Assembly (NCBI GenBank): GCA_015709695.1
Contig: CP054183.1
Coordinates: 1,848,992 to 1,912,991, forward strand
Reading direction: 5' to 3'
DNA: 64,000 nucleotides
Source: Gammaproteobacteria bacterium
GTDB lineage: Bacteria > Pseudomonadota > Gammaproteobacteria > Steroidobacterales > GCA-2729495
The translations under genes and the position numbers were made by a program. Positions 44,004-52,595 of this stretch are shown in pieces. The notes beneath the pieces are model-generated. The model had not been told where the DNA came from, did not search any database, and saw only the letters and a program-made list of their open reading frames with translations. How positions within the stretch are numbered: position 1 is the first letter of the stretch; each line of letters begins with the position of its first letter.

Positions 44004-44384
44004 CTAGCGGCTTGCGCCTGGCGGCTCCGTGGCGCGCAGGTACGCCGAGTAGCGCGGATTGTCGATGGCGAGTTTCGCCAGCACCGTCTTGCGCAGGTGC
44101 TGCAGCAGCGCCGGGTCGTCCACGGCGATGGCCTGGCTGCGGATGCGCTCGCAGAGCTGCGCATTGAGCGCGGCGGCATCACCATCCTCGCCGAGCATCG
44201 CCGCGAGGCGTGTCCGCTCGCCGGCGAGCAGCGTTTCGCCGTGTTCCACCTCGCGCCGCACCAGCCGCAGCAGGCTCAGCGCGATGCGCGTCTCGTAGGT
44301 AGCCGTTGCCGCATCCCTCTCGCCCTCCAGCACGCCGAGGATGGCATCGAGCAGGCGCAGCCGGTCCGGCGGATTCAGCGGCAT
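44004..44384 (-). CDS. DUF6285 protein, LvaB-like partner of the hydroxyacyl-CoA kinase
   Basis: 126 residues. All-helical: MPLNPPDRLRLLDAILGVLE, RIALSLLRLVRREVEHGETL and LQHLRKTVLAKLAIDNPRYS. ATG 44384 shares one base with the stop of the kinase gene (TGATG), so translation is coupled. The gene pair kinase plus small helical protein matches LvaA-LvaB of Pseudomonas putida levulinate catabolism, where both are needed to phosphorylate 4-hydroxyacyl-CoA. That role here is inference from pairing and family. Confidence 0.8.
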   Translation of the reverse strand: MPLNPPDRLRLLDAILGVLEGERDAATATYETRIALSLLRLVRREVEHGETLLAGERTRLAAMLGEDGDAAALNAQLCERIRSQAIAVDDPALLQHLRKTVLAKLAIDNPRYSAYLRATEPPGASR

Positions 44385-45373
44385 CACTCCACTCCCTCGA
44401 TCAGGTCGAGCAGGTCGAGCTCGGTCTCCGCCACGCGGCGACCGATCGCCGCGCGTTCGATCAGCGGCACCTCGCCGGTGATGAACTGGTTGCCGAACCA
44501 CTGGCAGATTATGCCCCAGCGCAGGGTACCGAAGACTTCCCAGAAACGGACCCGCTGCCGGTCCACGGCGGTTGCCGTCGCCGCCTCGTAGGCCTGGAAC
44601 AGCTCCTCGCGCCCGCCGAAGCCGCCCACCGGCTGCGCGATCTGCCCGAAGCGCCAGGCATTGAGGCACATCCAGCCGAGGTCCTCGAGCGGATCGCCGA
44701 GATGCGCCGCCTCCCAGTCGAGCACGGCGACGAGCCCGCCGCCGTCGACGATGAAGTTGCCGTTGCGGAAATCCCCGTGCACCAGCCGCTGCTCCACCGT
44801 CGCCGGCAGGCGTTCCTGCAGCCAGGCAAAGGCCAGTTCGAACACCGGCAGCCGGACGCCGAAGCCATCGTGCGCGCGGCGCAGGCGGCCGATCATCGCC
44901 GTCGGCTGCTCTGCCGGCAGCGGCGGCAGCCCGTCGCGGCCCATGCGATGGATGTCGGCCAGCGCACGGGCACACTGTCCCGCCAGCTGCCCGCGGGCGC
45001 GCGCCAGCTCCGGGGCTCGCGTGATGCGCTGGCCCAGGGTCTCGCCGGCCACGAAAGCGGAGACGAAGCCCTCGCCGAGGCCGTCGGCGGCCTCGAGGAT
45101 GAGGTCCACCCGTGGCGTGGCGATTCCCGCATCGTGGGCCGCGCGCTGCACCAGCCCCTGCGTGCGCTTGTCGAGTGCGGCGGTGAACTGCTTCTCGCCG
45201 GTAAACCGCTGCAGGATCATCGGCTCGCGGGCACCGCCGGCGATGCGCTCGAAGCGCCAGGTCTCGGCCGAGGCGCCTGCGGACAGGCGCTGCAGTCCAT
45301 CGATGCGTACCGCGGTTGCGGCCTGGCGCCGGTAGGCTCCAGCCAGGCGCTCTGCGAGCTCGGCCCCGTCCAC
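44384..45373 (-). CDS. APH-fold kinase, LvaA / ACAD10-11 kinase-domain type
   Basis: 329 residues. LSAGASAETWRFE near the N-terminus, catalytic loop RLVHGDFRNGNFIVDGGG, metal-binding AVLDWEAAHLGDPLEDLGWM and C-terminal helices FGNQFITGEVPLIERAA. This is the phosphotransferase group fused to acyl-CoA dehydrogenase in ACAD10/11 and separate in LvaA. In those, it phosphorylates the 4-hydroxyl of an acyl-CoA for later elimination. The ACAD2 gene at 50370 has the matching ACAD11-like C-terminus. SDR1 lies 3 bp upstream. Confidence 0.85.
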   Translation of the reverse strand: MDGAELAERLAGAYRRQAATAVRIDGLQRLSAGASAETWRFERIAGGAREPMILQRFTGEKQFTAALDKRTQGLVQRAAHDAGIATPRVDLILEAADGLGEGFVSAFVAGETLGQRITRAPELARARGQLAGQCARALADIHRMGRDGLPPLPAEQPTAMIGRLRRAHDGFGVRLPVFELAFAWLQERLPATVEQRLVHGDFRNGNFIVDGGGLVAVLDWEAAHLGDPLEDLGWMCLNAWRFGQIAQPVGGFGGREELFQAYEAATATAVDRQRVRFWEVFGTLRWGIICQWFGNQFITGEVPLIERAAIGRRVAETELDLLDLIEGVE

Positions 45374-45376
45374 GGC

Positions 45377-46168
45377 TCAGAGGCTGCTCAGCAGGTGCCC
45401 ACCATCGGCCACCACGACCGTGCCGGTCATGAAGCTGCCGGCCCTGCTCGCCAGCAGCAGCAGCGGCCCCGACAGCTCCTCGAGGTTGCCGGGCCGGCGC
45501 AGCGGAATGTTGGCGACGATGCGGCGGCCTTCCTCGGTATCGAGGAAATCCGCGGTGATGTCCGTGCGGAAGTAGCCCGGCAGCAGCGCGTTGACGCGGA
45601 TGTTCATGCGCGCCCATTCCAGCGCCAGGGCATGCGTCAGGTGGATCAGGCCCGCCTTGGATGCCATGTAGGCCGCCACCGCCTTCTGCGCGCGCAGGCC
45701 GAGGATCGAGGCGACGTTGACGATGGCACCGCCCTTCTCCGCGCGACCCGGTTGCAGGGCGAAGGCCCGCGCCGTCATGAACGCCCCCTTCAGGTTGGTG
45801 TCCACGACCGCGTCCCAGTCCGCGGCGGTGAGTTGCGTTGCGAACATGGGGCGATTGATCCCCGCGTTGTTCACCAGGATGTCGGGCAGGCCGAGCTGCG
45901 CGCTGACCTCGTCCAGCGCCGCCTTGATGCTCGCCTCGTCGGTGACGTCCATGGCGACGCAGATGACGCGGCGGCCCGTGCCGGCGAGCAGCTGCGCCGT
46001 CTCGGCCAGCTTGTCGCGCCGGCGCGCGCACAGCGCGATGTCGGCACCGGCCTGGGCGAGCGTGGCGGCAAAGGCGCGGCCGAGGCCGCTGCCGCCGCCG
46101 GTGACCAGCGCCACCTGGCCGTGGAGGTCGAACTGGTGCGGGACTGGCGTGGTTTCAGCTGTGTTCAC
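45377..46168 (-). CDS. SDR oxidoreductase 1 (LvaD-like position)
   Basis: 263 residues. Classical SDR: VALVTGGGSGLGRAFAATLA, VAMDVTDEAS, ILVNNAGINRP, VNVASILG and the YxxxK active site AYMASKAGL. The C-terminus NALLPGYFRTDITADFLDTE is typical of 3-hydroxyacyl or secondary alcohol dehydrogenases. Divergent from SDR2 with a GTCAA-N5-TTGAC operator between. First gene of the operon SDR1-kinase-DUF6285, so it probably acts on the same hydroxy or keto acid. Confidence 0.9.
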   Translation of the reverse strand: MNTAETTPVPHQFDLHGQVALVTGGGSGLGRAFAATLAQAGADIALCARRRDKLAETAQLLAGTGRRVICVAMDVTDEASIKAALDEVSAQLGLPDILVNNAGINRPMFATQLTAADWDAVVDTNLKGAFMTARAFALQPGRAEKGGAIVNVASILGLRAQKAVAAYMASKAGLIHLTHALALEWARMNIRVNALLPGYFRTDITADFLDTEEGRRIVANIPLRRPGNLEELSGPLLLLASRAGSFMTGTVVVADGGHLLSSL

Positions 46169-46226
46169 GGCAATGCTTCCGCCTGCTGGCTGACACTGGA
46201 CTAGTAGACGAGAGGCGGTCTAGCAT

Positions 46227-46241
46227 GTCAATGTATTTGAC
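46227..46241. promoter_or_regulatory. Operator site A, GTCAA-N5-TTGAC
   Basis: GTCAATGTATTTGAC, perfect arms, centre TGTAT. In the divergent region of SDR1 (start 46168) and SDR2 (start 46293), so one site may control both operons. Confidence 0.7.
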
Positions 46242-46292
46242 TATCTGCCAGCAGCACTTCCGGCAGCACCACAACGGCAGCAAGGGGACAGG

Positions 46293-47204
46293 ATGGGCGG
46301 CAGCGTGACCCAGGCGGCCGGCGCACTGCGCTTTGACGGGCGCACCGTGGTGGTGACCGGCGCCGGCTCCGGGCTCGGCAGGGCCTATGCCCTGGAATTC
46401 GCGCAACGCGGTGCGAACGTCCTCGTCAACGATCCCGGCGTGGCTGCAGACGGCACCCGCAGCGCCATCGCCGTGGCGGATTCCATCACCGTCCGGGGTG
46501 GACGGGCCGTGGCCAATACCGACTCGGTGCTCGACGGCGGGCACATCATCGCGGCGGCGATGGATGCCTTCGGCAGCGTCGACGTGCTCATCAACAACGC
46601 CGGCATCATCCGCGACCGCAGCTTCGGCAAGATGACCGAGGACGACTGGCGGGCCGTCAATGACGTGCACCTGACCGGCGCCTGGCGCATCACCCGGGCG
46701 GCATGGCCGCACATGACCGGGAGGCAGTTCGGGCGCATCCTGTTCATCGCCTCGGCGGCCGGCCTCTACGGCAACTTCGGCCAGGCCAACTACGCTGCCG
46801 CCAAGCTCGGCCTCGTCGGCATGATGCGCACGCTGGCGCGGGAAGGCGCGGCGAAGAACCTGCTGAGCAATGCGGTGGCGCCGCTGGCCGCCACGCCTTT
46901 CACCAGCGGCGTCATGCCCGCGGAACTCGCCGCGAAGCTGCAGCCGGGGCAGGTGGTGCCGCTGCTGGTCGTGCTGGCCCACGAGGACTGCCGCGAGAAC
47001 GGCGCGCTGTTCGAGGCGGGCGGCGGCTGGTTTGCCGGCCTGCGCTGGCAGAGGAGCCGCGGCCTGCGGCTGGACGCCGGCGACGCACTCACTGCCGAGG
47101 CGGTCCTCGCCCGCTGGGGCGAGGTGACCGGCTTCGACACCGATGCCGACTACCCGCAGGCTGTCGAGGATTCGCTGCGCCGGGCGCTGGGAGCCAGGGC
47201 ATGA
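46293..47204 (+). CDS. SDR oxidoreductase 2, MFE-2/17beta-HSD4-type 3-hydroxyacyl-CoA dehydrogenase
   Basis: 303 residues. RTVVVTGAGSGLGRAYALEF, a long NDPGVAADG insertion, VDVLINNAGIIRDRSFGKMT, DDWRAVNDVHLTGAWRITRA, FGQANYAAAKLGLVGMMRTL and NAVAPLAATPFTSGVMPAEL match the dehydrogenase part of multifunctional enzyme 2. In other organisms this domain is joined to a MaoC hydratase; here a separate MaoC gene is at 59591. It oxidises (3R)-hydroxyacyl-CoA with NAD. The first gene of a plus-strand operon with ATGA overlaps. Confidence 0.9.
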   Translation: MGGSVTQAAGALRFDGRTVVVTGAGSGLGRAYALEFAQRGANVLVNDPGVAADGTRSAIAVADSITVRGGRAVANTDSVLDGGHIIAAAMDAFGSVDVLINNAGIIRDRSFGKMTEDDWRAVNDVHLTGAWRITRAAWPHMTGRQFGRILFIASAAGLYGNFGQANYAAAKLGLVGMMRTLAREGAAKNLLSNAVAPLAATPFTSGVMPAELAAKLQPGQVVPLLVVLAHEDCRENGALFEAGGGWFAGLRWQRSRGLRLDAGDALTAEAVLARWGEVTGFDTDADYPQAVEDSLRRALGARA

Positions 47205-47998
47205 GCGCGCAGCGGCAGCTCGCGCTCGAGCGCGACGGCGCCGTCGCCGTACTGCTGCTCGACCGCCCGGAGGCGCTGAATGCCTTCACGCGGCAGCTGC
47301 GCGGGGAACTCGGCGAGGCGCTCCACCGCCTTGCCGGCGACGAGGCGATCCGCGCCGTGGTGCTGGGCGGCCGTGGCCGTGCCTTCTGCGCCGGAGCGGA
47401 TCTCAAGGAAGCCGGCTCGGGGAATGTCGAGCGCGAGCTGCTCGAGGAATACCTGCCCTGCTTCGAGGCGATCGCCGCGATGGACAAGCCGGTGATCGCC
47501 GCCGTCGCCGGCCCGGCCTCGGGGGTGGGCATGTCGCTCGCCCTGCACTGCGATCTGCTGCTGATGGCCGAGGACGCCTACCTCAGCGCCGCCTTCAGCC
47601 GCATCGGCCTGGTGCCCGACGGCGGCGCCAGCTGGCTGCTGGTCCGCCAGCTGGGATATCGGCGCGCGCTGCAGCTGGCGCTGGAGTCCGAGCGCATCCC
47701 GGCCGCTCGTGCACTGGAACTGGGACTCGCCAACCGGGTGGTTCCGGCGGCGGAGCTGATGGCGGAGGCCGTGCGCTGGGCGGGCCGGCTGGCTGCCCTG
47801 TCGCCCGCGGCCGTGGCGGGCACCAAGCGCCTCATGCGCCTGGCGGCCCAGGCCGGTTTCGACGAGGTCTTCCGCCGCGAGGCGGTGCTCCAGGAAGCAT
47901 GCGGGGCGAGCGCATACTTCCGCGAGCGCCTGGAGGAATTCCGCAACAAGCGTCCTGCCACGAAGTCGGTGGCGGGCAAGGATGGGGAGCGACGATGA
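47201..47998 (+). CDS. Enoyl-CoA hydratase/isomerase family protein
   Basis: 265 residues. Crotonase fold: VLLLDRPEALNAFTRQLRGE, VLGGRGRAFCAGADLKE (oxyanion hole), AAVAGPASGVGMSLALHCDL and FSRIGLVPDGGASWLLVRQL with the second glutamate-equivalent replaced by aspartate (PDGG). It lacks the classical second Glu, so it may be an isomerase-like or other crotonase. Starts on the stop of SDR2 and ends on the start of ACAD1. Confidence 0.9.
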   Translation: MSAQRQLALERDGAVAVLLLDRPEALNAFTRQLRGELGEALHRLAGDEAIRAVVLGGRGRAFCAGADLKEAGSGNVERELLEEYLPCFEAIAAMDKPVIAAVAGPASGVGMSLALHCDLLLMAEDAYLSAAFSRIGLVPDGGASWLLVRQLGYRRALQLALESERIPAARALELGLANRVVPAAELMAEAVRWAGRLAALSPAAVAGTKRLMRLAAQAGFDEVFRREAVLQEACGASAYFRERLEEFRNKRPATKSVAGKDGERR

Positions 47999-49179
47999 GA
48001 CAGGGACACTTCGACGACGACCACGAGATCTTCCGCGAAGCCACGCGCCGCTTCTTCTGCAACGAGATCGCCCCGCATGCCGAGGCCTGGCGCGCACAGG
48101 GCCAGGTCGACCGCGAGGTCTACCGCAAGGCCGGCGAGCAGGGACTGCTGTGCATGTTCCTCGATCCCGCCTACGGCGGCGCCGGCGTGGAGGACTTCCG
48201 TTACGAGCAGATCGTCATGGAGGAAAACTTCCGCCATGGCGATGCCGGGCTGTTCCTGCACTTGCACAGCCGGCTGGTGGCGCCCTACATCGCCGTGCTC
48301 GGCACCGAGGAACAGAAGCAGCGCTTCCTGCCTGCCTGTGTCCGCGGCGAGACCATCCTCGGCATCGCCATGACCGAGACCGGCGCGGGCAGCGACCTCG
48401 CCGGCATGCGCTGCCGCGCCGAGGATCGTGGCGACCACTACCTGCTGAACGGCCAGAAGACCTACATCTCCAACGGCATCATCGGCGACCTGTTCGTCGT
48501 GGCGGCGCGCACCGACCCGACCGTGCCGCGGCAGATCGGCCTGTTCCTGGTCGAGCGCGGCATGGAAGGCTTCTCGCGCGGGCGCCGGCTGAAGAAGATG
48601 GGGCTCGATGCCCAGGATACGGCCGAGCTGTTCTTCGACAACGTGCGGGTGCCGAAGGCCAACGTGCTCGGCGACCCGAAGCGCGGCTTCTACTACCTCA
48701 TGCAGTTCCTCGCCGAGGAACGCCTGCTCGGCGCCTGCACCTACGTCGCCAATGCCCAGGTGGCCTTCGACATCACCTTCGACTTCATCCGCGAACGCCG
48801 CATGTTCGGCCAGACGGTGGCCGACTTCCAGGTCAACCGCTTCAAGATGGCCGACATGCGCACCGAGCTGGATGTCGCCCAGGTGTTCGTCGATACCTGC
48901 GTGCGGCGCCACAACGCCGGCCAGCTCACGGCCGACATGGCCGCGCGCGCCAAACTGTTCGCCAGCGAGGTCGAGGGGCGCGTGCTCGACGAGTGCGTGC
49001 AGCTGCACGGCGGGGCCGGCTACATGGAGGAGTACCCGATCTCGCGCATGTACCGCAACGCGCGCGTCTCGCGCATCTTCGCCGGCTCCTCGGAGGTGAT
49101 GCGCGAGATCATCGCCCGGTCGATCGGCCTCGACCCGCGGAAGAAATCCGCAGGTCCGGGCGGCGGCAAGGCGTCATGA
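47995..49179 (+). CDS. Acyl-CoA dehydrogenase 1
   Basis: 394 residues. TETGAGSDLAGMRCRAEDRG, GQKTYISNGIIGDLFVVAAR, MGLDAQDTAELFFDNVRVPK, RRMFGQTVADFQVNRFKMAD and VQLHGGAGYMEEYPISRMYR followed by FAGSSEVMREII. The usual YEGT glutamate is alanine (FAGS), as in isovaleryl-CoA-type dehydrogenases, so the base lies elsewhere. Long-chain or branched-chain acyl-CoA is plausible. Overlaps neighbours on both sides by 4 bp. Confidence 0.93.
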   Translation: MRQGHFDDDHEIFREATRRFFCNEIAPHAEAWRAQGQVDREVYRKAGEQGLLCMFLDPAYGGAGVEDFRYEQIVMEENFRHGDAGLFLHLHSRLVAPYIAVLGTEEQKQRFLPACVRGETILGIAMTETGAGSDLAGMRCRAEDRGDHYLLNGQKTYISNGIIGDLFVVAARTDPTVPRQIGLFLVERGMEGFSRGRRLKKMGLDAQDTAELFFDNVRVPKANVLGDPKRGFYYLMQFLAEERLLGACTYVANAQVAFDITFDFIRERRMFGQTVADFQVNRFKMADMRTELDVAQVFVDTCVRRHNAGQLTADMAARAKLFASEVEGRVLDECVQLHGGAGYMEEYPISRMYRNARVSRIFAGSSEVMREIIARSIGLDPRKKSAGPGGGKAS

Positions 49180-50336
49180 GCCAGGGTCCGCTCGCCGGGC
49201 TGCGCATCATCGAGGTGGCCGGCCTCGGTCCCGGGCCGTTCTGCGGCATGATGCTCGGCGACATGGGTGCCGAGGTGCTGCGCATCGATCGCCCGGGCAC
49301 CAGCGCACAGCAGCGTCTAGACCCCCTGTGCCGCAATCGTCGTTCGCTGCTGCTGGATCTCAAATCCCCGCGCGGGGTCGACGTGCTGCTGCGGCTGGCA
49401 GCCGGCGCCGACGCGCTCTTCGAGGGCTTCCGCCCGGGCGTCGCGGAGAGGCTGGGCTTCGGCCCGGAGGACTGCTTCGCGCGCAATCCGCGGCTGGTCT
49501 ATGGGCGCGTCACCGGCTGGGGCCAGGATGGGCCGCTGGCATCCGCTGCGGGCCACGACATCAACTACATCGCGCTGGCGGGGGCCCTCGCCGGCATCGG
49601 CCAGCCCGGTGGTCCGCCGGTGCCGCCGCTGAACCTCGTCGGCGACTTCGGCGGCGGTGGCATGCTGCTCGCCTTCGGCCTGGTCTGCGCACTGCTGGAG
49701 GCGCGCCGCACGGGGAAGGGACAGGTGGTGGACGCGGCGATGATCGATGGCAGCAATGCCCTCATGGCCACCTTCCACGGCATGCGGGCGATGGGCCTGT
49801 ACGACGACCGCCCGGGGACCGGCTTCCTCTCCGGTGCCGCGCACTACTACGGTACCTACGAGACCCGCGACGGCAAGTACGTGGCCATCGGCCCGCTGGA
49901 GCCGCAGTTCTATGCCCTGCTGATCGAGAAGGCCGGCCTCGATCCGGCGCGCTTCGCCGCATGCGGCTTTCGCATGGAATCGGGCCAGGCCAGCCGGGAG
50001 AACTGGCAGGCATTGCGGGCGGAACTGGCGGCAGTCTTCCGCAGCCGTACCCGCGAAGAATGGTGCGCTCTGCTCGAAGGCACGGACGCCTGCTTCGCAC
50101 CGGTGCTGACCGGGCCGGAAGCGGCGCGCCATCCGCACCATGTCGCACGCCAGTCGTTCATCGAGGTCGGCGGCGTGCTGCAGCACGCGCCGGCACCGCG
50201 TTTCAGCCGCACGCCGCCCGGCACTCCGCAGTCCCCACCCCTGCCGGGCAGCGACTCGCGCGACGTGCTGTCCGGAGCGGGCTTCGCTGCCGCGGAGATC
50301 GATGAGCTCGCCCGGGCCGGCGTGATCGGCGGCTGA
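49176..50336 (+). CDS. CaiB/BaiF family III CoA transferase, alpha-methylacyl-CoA racemase-like
   Basis: 386 residues. LAGLRIIEVAGLGPGPFCGM, MLGDMGAEVLRIDRPGT, RRSLLLDLKSPRGVDVLLRL, ARNPRLVYGRVTGWGQDGPL, GHDINYIALAGALAGIGQPG and GGGGMLLAFGLVCALLEARR. GHDINYIALAG is the signature of alpha-methylacyl-CoA racemase rather than of formyl- or succinyl-CoA transferases. Racemisation of 2-methyl groups is needed before beta-oxidation of branched isoprenoid or sterol side chains. Member of the SDR2 operon. Confidence 0.9.
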   Translation: MSQGPLAGLRIIEVAGLGPGPFCGMMLGDMGAEVLRIDRPGTSAQQRLDPLCRNRRSLLLDLKSPRGVDVLLRLAAGADALFEGFRPGVAERLGFGPEDCFARNPRLVYGRVTGWGQDGPLASAAGHDINYIALAGALAGIGQPGGPPVPPLNLVGDFGGGGMLLAFGLVCALLEARRTGKGQVVDAAMIDGSNALMATFHGMRAMGLYDDRPGTGFLSGAAHYYGTYETRDGKYVAIGPLEPQFYALLIEKAGLDPARFAACGFRMESGQASRENWQALRAELAAVFRSRTREEWCALLEGTDACFAPVLTGPEAARHPHHVARQSFIEVGGVLQHAPAPRFSRTPPGTPQSPPLPGSDSRDVLSGAGFAAAEIDELARAGVIGG

Positions 50337-50369
50337 GGCGGTCCCCACTTCACAGCCAACGAGAAGACC

Positions 50370-51566
50370 GTGAACAAACCCGACTGGAAGGACCTGCGCC
50401 GCCGCGTGCTGCGCTTCGTCGAGGATCGCGTCTATCCGGCCGAGACGGAACTGGACCAGGGCACGCGCACCCAGCGCAACCTCGTCATGGCCCGGCTCAT
50501 CGAGGAAGCCAAGGCGGCGGGCCTCTGGGCCCTCGGCCACCCGCGGGAGATCGGCGGCCAGGGCATGCCCTTCCTCGACTATGTGCACGTGAACGAGGTG
50601 ATCGGCCGCTCCTTCCATGCCATGCAGGCACTGGGCACGCTGTCGCTGCAGGACTCGCTCATGTTGCATCGCCACGCGGCCCCGCAGTGGCGCGAGCGCT
50701 ACCTGGCCCCGCTGGTCGCGGGCGAGATCATCCCGAGCTTCGCAATGACCGAGCCGGACGTCGCCAGCTCCGATCCGACCCAGCTTCAGACCACCGCCAG
50801 GCTGGAGAACGGGCAGTGGGTGATCAACGGGCGCAAGTGGTTCACCACCGGCGCCGGGGATGCGGAGTACACCACGGTCATGTGCCGGACGGAGACCGAT
50901 GGCCCGCGCCACGAGTGCTTCAGCATGATCATCGTGCCGACCAGCACGCGGGGCTACCGGATCGTGCGCGAGACGCCACTGCTCGGCATCGCAGGGGGCC
51001 ACTGGGAGGTCGTCTACGACGACGTGCGCGTCCCGCAGGAGAACCTGCTCGGCCCGCGCGGCAAGGGCTTCAGCATCGCCCAGCAGCGCCTGGGACCGGG
51101 GCGGATCTTCCACTGCATGCGCTGGCTGGGGCAGGCGCAGCGGGCCTTCGACCTGATGTGCCGGCGGCTCAACGAGCGCATCGCCTTCGGCGAGCCCCTC
51201 GCCCACAAGCAGCTGATGCAGAGTCATGTATTCGAGAGCGCGGCGGAGATCCAGGCCTGCCGCATGCTGACTCTCGACGCCGCCCGGCAGCTCGACGCCG
51301 GCCTGGAAGCGCGCGAGATGATCGGCACCATCAAGGTGGTGGGCGCGCGCATGCTCCACAACGTCATCGACCGGGCGATCCAGGTGCACGGCGCGCTCGG
51401 CCTCACCGACGACACGCCGCTCAGCCGGATGTACCGGCATGCCCGCGAGGCGCGCATCTACGACGGCCCCGACGAGGTCCACATCCAGTCCGTGGCGCGA
51501 CGCTACCTGAAGCAGTACCGGGCCGGCGGGCCGGGGGTCGACTTCGGCGATGCCGACGGCGGCTGA
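50370..51566 (+). CDS. Acyl-CoA dehydrogenase 2, ACAD10/11 or LvaC-like
   Basis: 398 residues from GTG 50370 (GAGAAG upstream). MTEPDVASSDPTQLQTTARL, NGRKWFTTGAGDAEYTTVMC, HWEVVYDDVRVPQENLLGPR, GPGRIFHCMRWLGQAQRAFD and AREARIYDGPDEVHIQSVAR. The DGPDEVH C-terminal motif is that of ACAD10/11, whose kinase domain resembles the neighbour at 44384. In P. putida, LvaC has the same partner kinase. So this enzyme may remove phosphate from a 4-phosphoacyl-CoA rather than simply dehydrogenate (inference). Confidence 0.9.
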   Translation: MNKPDWKDLRRRVLRFVEDRVYPAETELDQGTRTQRNLVMARLIEEAKAAGLWALGHPREIGGQGMPFLDYVHVNEVIGRSFHAMQALGTLSLQDSLMLHRHAAPQWRERYLAPLVAGEIIPSFAMTEPDVASSDPTQLQTTARLENGQWVINGRKWFTTGAGDAEYTTVMCRTETDGPRHECFSMIIVPTSTRGYRIVRETPLLGIAGGHWEVVYDDVRVPQENLLGPRGKGFSIAQQRLGPGRIFHCMRWLGQAQRAFDLMCRRLNERIAFGEPLAHKQLMQSHVFESAAEIQACRMLTLDAARQLDAGLEAREMIGTIKVVGARMLHNVIDRAIQVHGALGLTDDTPLSRMYRHAREARIYDGPDEVHIQSVARRYLKQYRAGGPGVDFGDADGG

Positions 51567-51587
51567 GCCACGCCAGTCGCGGATTCC

Positions 51588-51602
51588 GTCAACCATATTG
51601 AC
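51588..51602. promoter_or_regulatory. Operator site B, GTCAA-N5-TTGAC
   Basis: GTCAACCATATTGAC, perfect arms. Twenty-two bp after the ACAD2 stop and 95 bp before the VOC gene, so it marks a separate promoter for VOC. Confidence 0.7.
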
Positions 51603-51696
51603 AATTCTTCCGCGCCGTGGGACGCTTCCCGGGCGATGGATGCCCGGCCCTGCCCCGGGCGCCGCCCCACGCAGCAATCAGAGGGAGCATTCACCG

Positions 51697-52302
51697 ATGA
51701 GCAACGCAGCCCAGACAGCCAGCACTGGCGCCCTCGCGCCGATCAGCAGCATCCATCACGCGGCCTACCGTTGCCGCGACGCCGAGCAGACCCGGTGGTT
51801 CTACGAGGATGTCCTCGGCCTGCCGCTGGTGGCGGCGATCATCAACGAGAAAGTCGCCGGCCTGGAGAAGGACATTCCCTACCTGCACCTGTTCTTCGCC
51901 CTCGCCGACGGCAACACCATCGCCTTCTTCGACGAGCCGGACGGCGCCTCCGAGGGGCAGTTCCAGCGCACCGCGGGCTTCGACCGCCACGTGGCTTTCC
52001 TGGTGAACACCGAGAAGGAGCTGCTCGAGTGGCAGAAGCGCATCAACGCGGCCGGCGTCAGCTGCCACGGGCCGGTGGACCACGGCATCGTCCGCTCGAT
52101 CTACATGTACGATCCCAACGGCCTGCAGACCGAAATCTGCCTGCGGGCACCGGGTTATGACGCAGCCATGGCCGAGCAGAAGAAGGTCGCCGGCGAGAAC
52201 ATCCGCAAGTGGAATGCCCGCACACGCGCCACCAAGGAGGCCAAGTTCGGAGCGGCCGCCCTCGACCGGCGTACCGCACAGCCCTCCACCAGGAAGAAAT
52301 AG
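51697..52302 (+). CDS. VOC-superfamily (glyoxalase/dioxygenase fold) protein
   Basis: 201 residues with GAGGGAG upstream. ISSIHHAAYRCRDAEQTRWF, YEDVLGLPLVAAIINEKVAG, YLHLFFALADGNTIAFFDEP, FDRHVAFLVNTEKELLEWQK and MYDPNGLQTEICLRAPGYD. The H near residue 20, second H in DRHVAF and the E of TEICL fit a metal site. Probably a dioxygenase or isomerase for the regulon substrate; the activity is not decided. Followed by a good terminator. Confidence 0.85.
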   Translation: MSNAAQTASTGALAPISSIHHAAYRCRDAEQTRWFYEDVLGLPLVAAIINEKVAGLEKDIPYLHLFFALADGNTIAFFDEPDGASEGQFQRTAGFDRHVAFLVNTEKELLEWQKRINAAGVSCHGPVDHGIVRSIYMYDPNGLQTEICLRAPGYDAAMAEQKKVAGENIRKWNARTRATKEAKFGAAALDRRTAQPSTRKK

Positions 52303-52382
52303 TCCGGGCCAGGGTGCAGCCCGCCAGACAGCCGCTTCCGACTGGTCAGAAATGGGGCGGGAATGACCCCTGCCGGGACGGC

Positions 52383-52426
52383 AGCGGGACCGGCGGATAC
52401 CTGCCACCGCCGGTTCCGCTGTTTTT
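52383..52426 (+). terminator. Rho-independent terminator after the VOC gene
   Basis: 14-bp stem, 52383-52396 with 52407-52420 (one G-T pair), 10-base loop and TTTTT at 52422-52426. Nothing else is visible in 52303-52595 apart from the leader of the MarR gene; no GTCAA-N5-TTGAC site. Confidence 0.88.
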
Positions 52427-52595
52427 ACGCACTATCGCCACCGGATGGACGGAACAGGCGGAATTCGGCCGCGCAACGCATTAACATAGCGGCCAGCCGC
52501 AGCAGCCCCGGACGAACGATCCGCGCGATCGATCACCGGCCCGGGCTTCGCGGTTCCACCTGAGTTTCCGGGTCGCATGCCCAGCGCGAGGCCAC

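Noticed and set aside
44387-46031. Upstream part of the long minus frame that ends at 44004
   Set aside because: Runs through the kinase and SDR1 genes in another frame; only the 44004-44384 end is the DUF6285 gene.
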